From Novosphingobium sp. (GTDB lineage Bacteria; Pseudomonadota; Alphaproteobacteria; Sphingomonadales; Sphingomonadaceae), in assembly GCF_020852455.1 (NCBI RefSeq), contig NZ_JADZAT010000028.1:1-64000 (forward strand): a stretch of DNA of 64,000 nt. The letters run 5' to 3'. Each line of letters begins with the position of its first letter. Position 1 is the first letter of the stretch. Below are positions 52,153-61,294 of the stretch, piece after piece. Made by a program: the position numbers and the translations under genes. A model generated the notes under the pieces. It saw only the letters and a program-made list of their open reading frames with translations, ran no database searches and was not told where the DNA came from.

Positions 52153-53637
52153 ATGGAAAAACCGCGCCAGGGCTGGGCAGGCCTTGCCAATATCAGCTTC
52201 GGATTCTTCGGCATCCAGATCGGTTTCGCGTTGCAGAACGCGAACATGAGCCGGATCTTCCAGACGCTGGGGGCCAGCATGGACGATCTGCCCTGGCTGT
52301 GGGCAGCCGCGCCCCTGACCGGGCTGGTGGTTCAGCCGGTGATCGGGCACCTGAGTGACCGGACCTGGCTGGGCAAGCTTGGGCGGCGCAGGCCCTACTT
52401 CCTGGCCGGAGCTTTGCTGGCGGCGCTTTCGTTGCTGATCATGCCCTTGTCCGGCGCGCTGCTGATGGCGGCGCTGTTGCTGTGGCTGCTCGATGCCAGT
52501 CTCAACATCTCGATGGAACCGTTCCGGGCCTTTGTCGGCGATATGCTGCGCAAGGACCAGCATACTGCCGGCTATGCCGTGCAGACCGCTTTCATCGGCG
52601 CCGGCGCGGTGGCCGGTTCGCTGTTCCCCTACCTGCTCGAGCATTGGGGGGTGGCCAACGAGGCGGCGGCGGGGGTGATCCCCGATACGGTGCGCTATTC
52701 GTTCTGGGCGGGCGGCGCGGCACTGTTTGCAGCGGTGATGTGGACCGTGTTGAGCACCCGCGAATACAGCCCCGAGGAGATGACCGCGTTCGGCGAAGTC
52801 CAGCAGGACGGCGATAGCGGCGCGACCGCGCGGCTGGCCCAGCGTGACAGTGGCGCTTCGTTCTGGTGGATTGTCGGCGGCGCGGCGCTGGCGATTGCAA
52901 CCGAGCGGTGGGCGCTTGAGAAGGAGATCTACCTCTTGGCCGCGCTGCTGATCGGCTATGGCCTGATCAGCCATGTGGCGATCCGCCTGGCCCGGGCCGG
53001 CCGGCCGGCCTCGATGCTGACCGGGATCGTCGGCGATTTTTCCGGCATGCCCGAGATCATGAAGCGGCTGGCGCTGGTCCAGTTCTTCAGCTGGTCGGCG
53101 CTGTTCATCATGTGGTTCAACACCACCCCGATCGTTGCCAAGAACTTTTTCGGCACGGTCGATCCGACCAGCGCCGCCTACCAGCAGGCCGGCAACTGGG
53201 TGGGGGTGCTGTTTTCGGTCTATAACGGGGTTGCCGCGATTGCCGCGCTGGCCTTGCTGCCGCGGCTTTCGGCGCGCTGGGGCAAGGTTCGCACCCATAT
53301 GTTCGGGCTGCTGTGCGGCGCGGCGGGCTATGCCAGCTTCTTCGTGATCAGCGATCCGATGTGGCTGGTGCTGAGCGAGCTGGGCATCGGCATTGCCTGG
53401 GCTTCGATCCTGGCCATGCCCTATGCGATCCTGGCTTCAAGCCTGCCGCAGGCCAAGCTGGGCATCTACATGGGGCTGTTCAACGTCTTCGTGGTGCTGC
53501 CGCAGCTGCTGGTCGCCACCGTAATGGGGACGATCATGAAGGCCTTCTTCCCCGGCGATCCGATCTGGACCATGGCCTTTGCGGCCGGAACGCTGGTGCT
53601 GGCGGCCATGGCGATGCGCCGGGTCGAGGTAGCCTAG
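52153..53637 (+). CDS. MFS sugar porter (maltose/maltodextrin type)
   Basis: A 494-residue major-facilitator protein with 12 helices; ISFGFFGIQIGFALQNANMSRIFQ, GHLSDRTWLGKLGRRRPYFLAGA and FNTTPIVAKNFFG match the SLC45/MalY-like group, which includes maltose transporters. The start at 52153 (MEKPRQGW) is preferred; GGAGG lies 11 bases upstream. It follows the LacI gene and would move periplasmic maltose into the cell for the cytosolic alpha-glucosidase. It overlaps the convergent third TBDR gene by 4 bp. Confidence 0.88.
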   Translation: MEKPRQGWAGLANISFGFFGIQIGFALQNANMSRIFQTLGASMDDLPWLWAAAPLTGLVVQPVIGHLSDRTWLGKLGRRRPYFLAGALLAALSLLIMPLSGALLMAALLLWLLDASLNISMEPFRAFVGDMLRKDQHTAGYAVQTAFIGAGAVAGSLFPYLLEHWGVANEAAAGVIPDTVRYSFWAGGAALFAAVMWTVLSTREYSPEEMTAFGEVQQDGDSGATARLAQRDSGASFWWIVGGAALAIATERWALEKEIYLLAALLIGYGLISHVAIRLARAGRPASMLTGIVGDFSGMPEIMKRLALVQFFSWSALFIMWFNTTPIVAKNFFGTVDPTSAAYQQAGNWVGVLFSVYNGVAAIAALALLPRLSARWGKVRTHMFGLLCGAAGYASFFVISDPMWLVLSELGIGIAWASILAMPYAILASSLPQAKLGIYMGLFNVFVVLPQLLVATVMGTIMKAFFPGDPIWTMAFAAGTLVLAAMAMRRVEVA

Positions 53638-55595
53638 AAATCGGCCACCAATTGCAGGGTCAGTGCGCGCGGCGCGGCATAGGTGAACCCGCCCGAGCTT
53701 GAGACGTTCCAGCCATAGCTGTTGAACGCGTTCTGCAGGACCGGGCGAAACAGCCAGTCCGCTCCGGCCAGCCTGAAGCGATAACGCGCGCCCAGGTTGA
53801 CCGTGGTGCGCGGCGGCGCGGTCAGCGTATTGGCGCTGTTGCCGATCCGGCTCGACAGGCTTTCAATCGCGACATCGAGCGAGAACGGCCCCTTGCCCTG
53901 CCCGCTGCGCCAATCGAGATTGAGCACCGAGCGGCGGCGGATCTGGCCGACCGGGCGCGGACCGATCAGGTGGCTGGTCACCGCCTCGCCCGAGATCTGC
54001 GGATCGAGCAGCATGGTCCCGCCGACCACGGTCAGCCCCGGCAGGATCTGGCCGGTCAGCGACAGTTCGATCCCGCGATTGCGCAGCGTGCCCAGCTGGC
54101 GATAGCGCAGCGCCGGATCGAGGTTGTAGTAAGGCTTGGTGATCGAAAACAGGCCCGCGATCAGCGTCAGGCGCGGGGTGACCCCGTACTTGAACCCGGC
54201 CTCGAGCTGGCGGGTGTGGATCGCGGCGGGGGCTTCGGCGCGGTTGACCGCCACTTCGGGCGCGGCCAGCGCTTCCTCCATCCCGTGCGAAATCCCGCCG
54301 TAAAGCGACAGCGTGGGCATGACGTTCACCGTGCCCGAAAAGTTCCACATGATCGGCCCGTCGCGCGAAACCGGATCGGGGGCGAGCGGATCGGCAAAGT
54401 CGATCGCCTTGCGATAGCTGGTCTTCGAAATGCTGGCATCGAAGCCATAGCGCCCGGTGCTGACCAGCGAATAGGACAGGCCGAAGGTCAGCTGGCGGAC
54501 CTGGTCAAGGCTCTTGGGGCCCAGCGCCACCAGCGGTTCGCCCCGCACATCGCGCGCCAGGATCGTGCTGGGGCCAAGGTCGATCGACTGGCTGCCGCCA
54601 AAGCGCCGGTCGCGCGAACGCCCGCGCAGGCTGGCGATCAGGCGGTGGCTGGTCACCCCGTGCTGCCACTGCTTGACCAGCCGGAGTTCGCCCGAGAGCG
54701 AGGCATCGCGGTTGTCGCCATCGGCGATGATCCGGCGCGAGGCGACCGAGCCATCGGCTGCCACGCCAAAGAACAGGTCGGCATAGACGCTGTCCTGGGT
54801 GCGCCCGTTGTAGAACAGCCCGGCTTCCAGCCCCAGCGAACCAAGCGGCGCCTTGACCACCGTGCCATAGGCCCAGTTGACCGAATTGCGCTGGGTCCAG
54901 TCCTGGCTGAGATTGCGCCCGCGTTTGGTCTGCGGCGGCGGTTCGGTGCCGACCGGGTAGAAGGTCGGCCGCGCCGAATCCTTGAGGAAATAGAACGCGC
55001 CGCCGAACACCAGCACGCTCACCTGATCGCTGGGATGCCAGCCAAGCGTCGCGCCCACGGTGCGGAACCGCGCGGTGCCGCCTTCCCATTCGGTCGCGTT
55101 GCGGAACCCGAACCCGCCCGAGATCCCGAGCCGCTTGCCATCGAGCGGCTGCTTGAATTCGAACGAACCGCCGATCCCGTCGGAATTGCTGCCGCCGTCC
55201 TCCAGATTGAAGCTGTAGCTGGTCACCCCGCGCGGCTGGGTCAGCGAATAATCGACGAGGCCAGTTGGCGCCGGAAAGGGATAACGCAGCGCCGCCGGGC
55301 CAACCCGGATTGTGTTGCTGTCGGTCAGCCGCGAGGAGAGCCGGTCAACCTGATCAAAGTACAGCCCTTCCAGCCGCACATTGCCGGCATCGACCGGATT
55401 GAAGCCGCGCACATCGTCAACGGAATAGAGCCCCGACTTGTCCTGCCCGACAGTGCGGCCAAAGGCATCGCCCGACTGGGTCGCGACATTCTCGTTCGCG
55501 CGCTGCGCAAGGGCTGCCTGCGGCATTGCCGCCAGCACCACACCGACCAGAGCCCCCAGTTGCAAATCGAAACGCACACTGCGTCTTAAGCGCAA
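53634..55595 (-). CDS. Atypical TonB-dependent receptor
   Basis: A 653-residue outer-membrane receptor with a signal peptide (...PQAALAQ), a plug-like region (VDDVRGFNPVDAGNVRLEGLYF; IRVGPAALRYPFPAPTGLVDY) and a beta-barrel ending ALTLQLVADF with terminal Phe. The plug lacks the usual TonB-box and the AEDIGKLP-type start of the other two receptors, and the protein is about 300 residues shorter. Ligand unknown: no siderophore or sugar genes are directly linked, although it is convergent with the maltose porter gene. Confidence 0.85.
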   Translation of the reverse strand: MRLRRSVRFDLQLGALVGVVLAAMPQAALAQRANENVATQSGDAFGRTVGQDKSGLYSVDDVRGFNPVDAGNVRLEGLYFDQVDRLSSRLTDSNTIRVGPAALRYPFPAPTGLVDYSLTQPRGVTSYSFNLEDGGSNSDGIGGSFEFKQPLDGKRLGISGGFGFRNATEWEGGTARFRTVGATLGWHPSDQVSVLVFGGAFYFLKDSARPTFYPVGTEPPPQTKRGRNLSQDWTQRNSVNWAYGTVVKAPLGSLGLEAGLFYNGRTQDSVYADLFFGVAADGSVASRRIIADGDNRDASLSGELRLVKQWQHGVTSHRLIASLRGRSRDRRFGGSQSIDLGPSTILARDVRGEPLVALGPKSLDQVRQLTFGLSYSLVSTGRYGFDASISKTSYRKAIDFADPLAPDPVSRDGPIMWNFSGTVNVMPTLSLYGGISHGMEEALAAPEVAVNRAEAPAAIHTRQLEAGFKYGVTPRLTLIAGLFSITKPYYNLDPALRYRQLGTLRNRGIELSLTGQILPGLTVVGGTMLLDPQISGEAVTSHLIGPRPVGQIRRRSVLNLDWRSGQGKGPFSLDVAIESLSSRIGNSANTLTAPPRTTVNLGARYRFRLAGADWLFRPVLQNAFNSYGWNVSSSGGFTYAAPRALTLQLVADF

Positions 55596-55617
55596 CTGCC
55601 AAGGTTTTAAAGTGCCA

Positions 55618-55763
55618 CGCGGCGGCGTCGGAATTTGGCGCAGGCCGGAGCGAGAATGGTGAGCTTCGAGAACCGGCGCACAGCGTACTTCAGTACGTGA
55701 GCACCGGAAGCGCAGAAGATTGCCGTTCGCAGCCCGGCATGGGGCAAATTACGATGTCGCCGC
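55618..55763. repeat. Structured repeat (MITE-like) with imperfect terminal inverted repeats
   Basis: The left end GCGGCGTCGGAATTTGGCGC and the right end GGCAAATTACGATGTCGCCGC are imperfect inverted copies. At the centre GTACT-TC-AGTAC (55685-55696) forms a hairpin tip, and the intervening arms (CCGGCGCACAGC; GTGAGCACCGGAAGCGC) can pair imperfectly. The element of about 146 bp lies between the third TBDR and the VOC gene, and its right end supplies the last codons and stop of the VOC gene. Confidence 0.6.
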
Positions 55764-56315
55764 ATCTCCGCGCTCGGCGGGGTCCTCATGCAGCCACGCC
55801 GCATGGCGCGGGGCGCGCTTGGTGGCGGCCCATTCGTTGAGCATCACCGGGGCCAGCGCGCGCAGTTCGGCGTACTGGTCGGCAGTGCCGATGTTGCAGG
55901 CCAGTTCCAGCCGGTGGCCATTGGGATCGAAGAAATAGATCGAGCGGAAGATCCCGTGATAGGTCGGCCCCAGCACCTCGATCCCCTGGGCTTCGATGTG
56001 CGCCTTGGCGGCCAGCAGCGCAGCTTCATCGGCCACTTCGAAGGCGAGGTGCTGGACCCAGGCCGGAGTGTTTTCATCGCGTCCCATTTCGGGCTGCTGC
56101 GGCAGTTCGAAGAAGGCCAGCACATTGCCGCCGCCCGCATCGAGGAAGATGTGCATGTAGGGATCGTCCTCGCCAGTCGAGGGCACCTTGTCCTCGGCGA
56201 AAGCGGTGGTGTAGTCCATGCCCAGCACGCGGGCGTACCATTCGACCGTCTCTTTCGCGTCCTTGCAGCGATAGGCGACGTGGTGGATGCGCTGAAGGGT
56301 GGGTGCCTGGGTCAC
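55749..56315 (-). CDS. VOC (glyoxalase/dioxygenase) superfamily protein
   Basis: A 188-residue vicinal-oxygen-chelate protein. [27 protein letters not shown] opens the first beta-alpha-beta-beta-beta module, [15 protein letters not shown] the second, and [13 protein letters not shown] provides the metal-site Glu. The last residues and the TAA stop fall inside a repeat element. It overlaps hpd by 4 bp and is co-transcribed with it, so a role in aromatic amino-acid breakdown is plausible; lactoylglutathione-lyase-like or ring-cleavage activity cannot be told apart. Confidence 0.85.
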   Translation of the reverse strand: MTQAPTLQRIHHVAYRCKDAKETVEWYARVLGMDYTTAFAEDKVPSTGEDDPYMHIFLDAGGGNVLAFFELPQQPEMGRDENTPAWVQHLAFEVADEAALLAAKAHIEAQGIEVLGPTYHGIFRSIYFFDPNGHRLELACNIGTADQYAELRALAPVMLNEWAATKRAPRHAAWLHEDPAERGDAATS

Positions 56316-57412
56316 TGTGCGGGCTCCTTCACGTCAAGCGCGCCGCGGCGCAGCTGATCGCGTTCCATGCTTTCGAATAGCGCGGTGAAATTGCCTTCGC
56401 CAAAGCCTTCATCCTTCTTGCGCTGGATGAATTCGAAGAACACCGGGCCGACCATCGTTTCGGAAAAGATCTGCAGCAGCAGCCGGGGATCGCCCTGCCG
56501 GGTCGAACCGTCGAGCAGAATCCCGCGCTGCTGCAATTCCTCCACCGGCTCGCCGTGGCCGGGCAGGCGTTCGGCCAGCATTTCGTAATAGGTCGCGGGC
56601 GGCGCGGTCATGAACGGGGTGCCCAGCGCCTTGAGCCGGTCCCAGCAGCCGATCAGGTCATCGCAGGCAAAGGCGATGTGCTGGATCCCCTCGCCATTAT
56701 ATTGGCGCAGGAATTCCTCGATCTGGCCGCCACCGGCCTTGCCCTCTTCATTGAGCGGAATGCGGATCTTGCCATCGGGCGCGGTCATCGCCCGGCTGGT
56801 GAGGCCGGTATATTCGCCCTTGATGTCGAAATAGCGGATCTCGCGGAAGCCGAAGACGCGTTCATAAAAGCCGCCCCAGTGGGCCATGCGCCCGCCATAG
56901 ACGTTGTGGGTCAGGTGATCGATGGTGTGGAATCCGGCCCCGGCCGGATGGCGATCGACCCCGGGCAGATAGACGAAATCGATGTCGTAGATCGACAGGT
57001 CACCGTGCTCTTGCCCTTCGTAGCGATCGATCAGGTAGATGATCGATCCGCCGATCCCGCGGATCGCGGGCAGGCGCAGTTCCATCACCCCGGTGCGGCT
57101 TTCAACCGGTTCGGCCCCGCGTTCCAGCGCCAGTTCATAGGCCTTTTTCGCATCCTTGACCCGCCAGCCCATGCCGCAGCACGAAGCACCGTGTTCGGCA
57201 GCGAAATAGGCCGCGGCGCTGCGCGGTTCGTAGTTGGCGATCAGGTTGATCCCGCCCTGTCGCCACAGCTGCACATCCTTTGACCGGTGCTGGGCGATCA
57301 GCGTGAAGCCCATCGCCGCGAAGACCGGCTCGAGCACGCCCTTTTCCGGCGCGGAGAATTCGATGAATTCGAATCCGTCGAGGCCAAGGGGATTGTCAAA
57401 CAGGTCGGTCAT
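56312..57412 (-). CDS. hpd: 4-hydroxyphenylpyruvate dioxygenase
   Basis: A 366-residue non-haem iron enzyme converting 4-hydroxyphenylpyruvate to homogentisate in tyrosine catabolism. The iron ligands are H166 (TIDHLTHNV), H245 (GIQHIAFAC) and E327 (FFEFIQRK). [17 protein letters not shown] and the [17 protein letters not shown] end are diagnostic. The ATG at 57412 has GGAG seven bases upstream. No homogentisate dioxygenase is in the window. It is followed by the overlapping VOC gene. Confidence 0.95.
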   Translation of the reverse strand: MTDLFDNPLGLDGFEFIEFSAPEKGVLEPVFAAMGFTLIAQHRSKDVQLWRQGGINLIANYEPRSAAAYFAAEHGASCCGMGWRVKDAKKAYELALERGAEPVESRTGVMELRLPAIRGIGGSIIYLIDRYEGQEHGDLSIYDIDFVYLPGVDRHPAGAGFHTIDHLTHNVYGGRMAHWGGFYERVFGFREIRYFDIKGEYTGLTSRAMTAPDGKIRIPLNEEGKAGGGQIEEFLRQYNGEGIQHIAFACDDLIGCWDRLKALGTPFMTAPPATYYEMLAERLPGHGEPVEELQQRGILLDGSTRQGDPRLLLQIFSETMVGPVFFEFIQRKKDEGFGEGNFTALFESMERDQLRRGALDVKEPAQ

Positions 57413-57476
57413 TTGGGGGCTCCGCAACACTATTGGTTGCAGATGTAACTAAATTAGCAGGGCCGCAAAGTCAAGG

Positions 57477-58631
57477 TCAGGCCGGTTGAAGCCGCCGTTC
57501 GACGATCCCGGCGTAATGGTTGAACAATTGCGCGAAGTGCTCGCGCATTGTCCTGACCGGGGCATCGGTGCGGCGCCATTGCAACGCCTCCATCTGCAGG
57601 ATCGCTTCGGCCAGGCTGACCCGGTCAACCGCGGCATAGGTCACCCCGGCGCCATCGGCGGCATGATCGGCCGCACCGCCGCGATCGGGCACGATCACCG
57701 GCACCCCGCTGGCGCGGGCTTCGGCGGCGGAGAGGCAGAACGTCTCCGCCTCGCAGCCGTGGACCAGTGCATCGGCGCTGGCGACGATCGTGGCAAAGCG
57801 CGCGCGGTCACGCTCGGGCTTGAGCACCCGGATATGCGGATTGCCGGCGATCGCCTTGGTGATCGTGCGCAATTGCTTGCCCGCCCCCAGCAGCACCAGC
57901 CCCAGCGGCACGTGCTGGCTGGCGGCAACCACCGCGTCGATCACCAGCGGCCAGCGCTTTTCCGACGAAAGCCGCCCCACCCCGATCAGCAGGTGCGCGC
58001 TTTCAGGCAGTTCGCACAGGTCCAGCAGGCGGCGGCGCAGTTCGGGATCGCGGTTGGCCGGGCTGAACACCCCTTCCTCGATCCCCATCGGCTGCAAGGT
58101 GGTGTTGGCCACCCCGCCCGCAACCAGCCGGTCACGCAGTTCGCCGCTGGCGCAGACCACGGTGTCAAAATCCTCGCCCAGGCGGCGCAGATGTTCCCAG
58201 AAGGTGCCGAAGCCCTTGTCGATCGCCTCGCGGCTGAGCAGCGGTTCAAGGTAGCGATAGGCATAGGCCGAAAGCGGATCGGCGTGCATGAACAGGCTGC
58301 GCGGGGCCTTGCCGGTCCAGCGCGCAACCTGCGCCGGGCTGCGCCAGGGCGATGACACCTCGACAAAATCGGGCTCAAGCAGGTCAAGCGTGGCGTGCAG
58401 CGCCTGCTCGTCGTCGAAATACCAGTAGTTCCGGTCCAGCGGAAAGCGCGGGCTGGGCAAGGTGACGATCCGCGCGCCAGGGCCGCGCTCGATCACCTCG
58501 TGCTTGTCGCCCGGGGCCAGGATCACGATCTCATGACCCAGCTGGGGCCCCAGCCGCAGTTTCTGTTCGACGTAAGTCTTCACCCCGCCGCCATGCGGAG
58601 TGTAAAAGGCACAGACATCGACAATCCGCAT
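57477..58631 (-). CDS. GT4-family glycosyltransferase
   Basis: A 384-residue GT-B glycosyltransferase. The N-terminal domain has the acceptor loop FYTPHGGGVKTYVEQK; the C-terminal domain has LIGVGRLSSEKRWPLVIDA and the ExxxxxxxE nucleotide-sugar motif region CEAETFCLSAAEARASGVPVI. It transfers a hexose from an NDP-sugar to an unknown acceptor at the cytosolic face. It is the last gene of the minus-strand run that starts with the M28 peptidase and lies 13 bp after the DUF2141 gene. Confidence 0.87.
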   Translation of the reverse strand: MRIVDVCAFYTPHGGGVKTYVEQKLRLGPQLGHEIVILAPGDKHEVIERGPGARIVTLPSPRFPLDRNYWYFDDEQALHATLDLLEPDFVEVSSPWRSPAQVARWTGKAPRSLFMHADPLSAYAYRYLEPLLSREAIDKGFGTFWEHLRRLGEDFDTVVCASGELRDRLVAGGVANTTLQPMGIEEGVFSPANRDPELRRRLLDLCELPESAHLLIGVGRLSSEKRWPLVIDAVVAASQHVPLGLVLLGAGKQLRTITKAIAGNPHIRVLKPERDRARFATIVASADALVHGCEAETFCLSAAEARASGVPVIVPDRGGAADHAADGAGVTYAAVDRVSLAEAILQMEALQWRRTDAPVRTMREHFAQLFNHYAGIVERRLQPA

Positions 58632-58644
58632 GATGCGGCAGGTA

Positions 58645-59172
58645 CTACTGCTTCAGCGGCGAAACGCCCAGCCCGTTCTTGTAGTTCATCGTTACCTGGA
58701 TTTTCGAAACCCCGCCGCTCGATACGCGCACGCTGGCCTTGCGGTAGTTCGGCTTCGACCAGCCCAGCTTGGGGTTGCCCGAAAAACCGATCCCGTCGAT
58801 CTTCCAGTTGAACCGCCGATCGGTGTTGCGATCGTGCAGCATTGACACCGCATAGGTGCCAGGGCCCGGAATCCGCACGCACAGTACCACCGCACCCGAT
58901 TGCGGGGTGGGCGCCTCGACCCGGCGGAAGGTTTTGCCGGCGGCGATCAGCACGTTGTCGTCAGCCAGGAAGTCCTGCTCGTTCGAGGGATAGACTTCCA
59001 GCTTCATATTGCCCGAACGGTCCTTCATCCCGACCGCTTCGACCAGCAATGCCGGGCCGCTTTCGCCCGCGCGGCAGCGCCCTTCGGCCTTGCCCAGATC
59101 GGGGGTGGAACGCAACGCAGGCCCGGCCGCCAGCAGCAGCGGGATGGCCGCAACAAGCACGATAGGCTTCAT
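58645..59172 (-). CDS. Exported DUF2141 protein
   Basis: A 175-residue protein with a signal peptide (1-16, ...LLLAAGPA) and a DUF2141 beta-sandwich (GNMKLEVYPSNEQDFL; GTYAVSMLHDRNTDRRFNWKIDGIGFSGN). Function of the family is unknown. In sphingomonads it is often next to glycosyltransferases, as here. Its start overlaps the membrane-protein gene by 4 bp. Confidence 0.82.
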   Translation of the reverse strand: MKPIVLVAAIPLLLAAGPALRSTPDLGKAEGRCRAGESGPALLVEAVGMKDRSGNMKLEVYPSNEQDFLADDNVLIAAGKTFRRVEAPTPQSGAVVLCVRIPGPGTYAVSMLHDRNTDRRFNWKIDGIGFSGNPKLGWSKPNYRKASVRVSSGGVSKIQVTMNYKNGLGVSPLKQ

Positions 59173-60101
59173 TTCACTTTCTCCGCGTCAAACAGGTCGG
59201 CCAGCGCAAACAGGCCGCCGACCACCAGATGGGTAAGCAATAGGAGCACCGCCATCAAGGTCATCAATCCGGCGATTTCGACATCGTGGCCCAGCAGGAA
59301 CACCGCGATCCCGGCAAAGACCACATCCTTGTTGGGCAGCAGCGGCAGGCGCGAGACCAGCATCCTGAGCGTGGCCATGACGATCCACAGCCCGACTTCG
59401 ACCGTGGGCAGCACCAGGTGCCACATCCAGGCCGACAGGATCACCACCGCCGCGATCCGCGCCAGATGGACCCAGGAAATGAACAGCAGTTCGGGCCGGG
59501 TCAGGCTGAACAGGCGCTGGCGGAACAGCAGGATCACAAACGAGGTGACCAAGACCACGCCCAGCGAGACGAACACCGTGCGGCCTTCAAGGCCAAGCTG
59601 GCCCGAGGCGACCAGCGGCCAGGCCCAGGCCAGCATCGCCAGCGTGGCAAAGTTGCCGACCAGCGCCGACAGGATCGTCACATCCTTGATCGCGCCGAAC
59701 GGGGCGGTAACGAAGTTGAGCCGGCTGCGCGCCCAGCCATAGAACTGCGCCTCGCCCAGGTAGCCCAGCAGGATCTCGTTCGAAACCAGCTTGCGGATCA
59801 GCGCACCCAGCCCGCTGAACGGCATGTTCCAGAGCCGCCGGTAGATGAACCATTCACTGACCGGGCCGGCCAGATAGTATCCGGCGAAAACCATCCAGAA
59901 CACCGGGTTGGTCGGGATCATCGCGCTGACATCGGTCAGCGACAGGCTGCGGAACTGGAAGACCGCGACAACCAGCAGCGCCAGCGAGACCACCATCGAG
60001 AACAGCCCGGCCAGCCGCGTCCGGCCATGCTCTTCGACAGTTTCGAGCGGTACTTCGATACGTGGGGTCGAGGCGCTGGAAGCGGCGCTATCGTCAGCCA
60101 T
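59169..60101 (-). CDS. LPG-synthase-type multi-pass membrane protein (flippase-like domain)
   Basis: A 310-residue membrane protein with 7-8 predicted helices resembling the lysylphosphatidylglycerol synthase transmembrane (AglD/MprF-type) domain, found in lipid or glycolipid flippases and in glycan loci. WFIYRRLWNMPFSGLGALIRKLVSNE and RLPLLPNKDVVFAG are notable. The ATG at 60101 (MADDSAASS) has GAGGG upstream. It lacks the soluble synthase domain of MprF. Placed between a GT4 gene and the DUF2141 gene, it may move a glycolipid across the membrane. Confidence 0.72.
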   Translation of the reverse strand: MADDSAASSASTPRIEVPLETVEEHGRTRLAGLFSMVVSLALLVVAVFQFRSLSLTDVSAMIPTNPVFWMVFAGYYLAGPVSEWFIYRRLWNMPFSGLGALIRKLVSNEILLGYLGEAQFYGWARSRLNFVTAPFGAIKDVTILSALVGNFATLAMLAWAWPLVASGQLGLEGRTVFVSLGVVLVTSFVILLFRQRLFSLTRPELLFISWVHLARIAAVVILSAWMWHLVLPTVEVGLWIVMATLRMLVSRLPLLPNKDVVFAGIAVFLLGHDVEIAGLMTLMAVLLLLTHLVVGGLFALADLFDAEKVK

Positions 60102-60184
60102 CACTTGCAGCCCTCTGGTGGTCATAGCCGCGCGCCAATGCCCGCCGGGCTGTGAACAGCCCATGAACTTCGCGCCGCAACCCG

Positions 60185-61294
60185 TTAGCCTGCACTGACC
60201 AGCTTTGCAAAGAGTTCGCTGTAGCGGGGCGCCGCACGCGAAATCCGAAACGGCGCGGCATAGGCGCGCGCAGCGGCCGGATCGAACGGCATGGCCAGCA
60301 CCTGCTGCATCGCAAGGGTCAGCCCGGCGGCATCGCCGGGTTCGACCAGCACCCCGAACTGCCCTTCGCCTAGCAGGCCGGGCATCGAGACCGAGCAGCG
60401 CGTCGCGGCCAGTGGCAGCCCGGCCGCCAGCGCCTCGATCACCACGGCGGGAACGCCTTCGTAGTCGGACGAGAGGACATAGGCGCTGGCACCGGCCAGA
60501 TAGGGCAGCGGATCGGCGACATGGCCGGGCATCGCCAGCCGGTCAGCCAGCCCCAGTTCGCGCGCCAGCCGCTCCAGCTTGCCGCGCTCCGGCCCCTCAC
60601 CCAGGATCGTCAGCCGCGCGGCGGGATCCTCCAGCCGGGAGAAGGCACGCAGCAGCAGCGGAAAGTTCTTCTGCGGGGCCAGCCGCCCGACCGCCAGGAA
60701 GTGCGGTGCGCGCGGCAGCGCTTCGCCCCGGGGCAGCGCGGACAGTGCGGCGAACTGCGCCTCGGCCAGCGATGGGTCCTCGATCACCGTGATCCGGTCG
60801 TCGGGCACGCGCATCAGTTCGGCAATCTCGGCCCGCATCGGCTGGGCCATGCCGACGAAATGGTCGAGACAGCGCCCCTGCAAACGCAGCCACCAGTGAT
60901 AGGCCGCGCGGTAGGGTGCGATCATGTCCTTGCGGTAGAGGTCGTTCGACAGCTTGATTGCCACCGGCGGGCAGCGCTTGCCCAGCAGCAGCTTCATTGC
61001 CACCGCAACGATCCCGTAGGTGTTGCCCGAGGCAAAGATCACGTCGGCCCGCTCGCGCGCCAGGAAGCGGCGCAGCACGCGGATCATCCACAGGGTCTCG
61101 AAAGCGGCGGTCGGCACGGGTTCGGGCAGCAGCGCATAGTCGAGCGCCGGGGCGGTCTGGCGCATCGCCCCGTCCTCGCGCCCCAGCACCACGGTGACGT
61201 CCTCGCCCGCCGCCTGCCAGGCCGCGCAGAGATTGAGCGCGACGCGTTCGACCCCGCCGGGTTCGAACGAATGGATCGGAACCGCGATCTTCAC
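60185..61294 (-). CDS. GT4-family glycosyltransferase
   Basis: A 369-residue GT-B enzyme. It has IHSFEPGGVERVALNLCAAW at the acceptor side, FLAVGRLAPQKNFPLLLRAF, LTILGEGPERGKLE and SSDYEGVPAVVIEALAAGLPL with the donor-binding Glu pair. Its start overlaps the deacetylase gene by 4 bp. Donor and acceptor are unknown; context points to a surface glycan or glycolipid. Confidence 0.9.
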   Translation of the reverse strand: MKIAVPIHSFEPGGVERVALNLCAAWQAAGEDVTVVLGREDGAMRQTAPALDYALLPEPVPTAAFETLWMIRVLRRFLARERADVIFASGNTYGIVAVAMKLLLGKRCPPVAIKLSNDLYRKDMIAPYRAAYHWWLRLQGRCLDHFVGMAQPMRAEIAELMRVPDDRITVIEDPSLAEAQFAALSALPRGEALPRAPHFLAVGRLAPQKNFPLLLRAFSRLEDPAARLTILGEGPERGKLERLARELGLADRLAMPGHVADPLPYLAGASAYVLSSDYEGVPAVVIEALAAGLPLAATRCSVSMPGLLGEGQFGVLVEPGDAAGLTLAMQQVLAMPFDPAAARAYAAPFRISRAAPRYSELFAKLVSAG

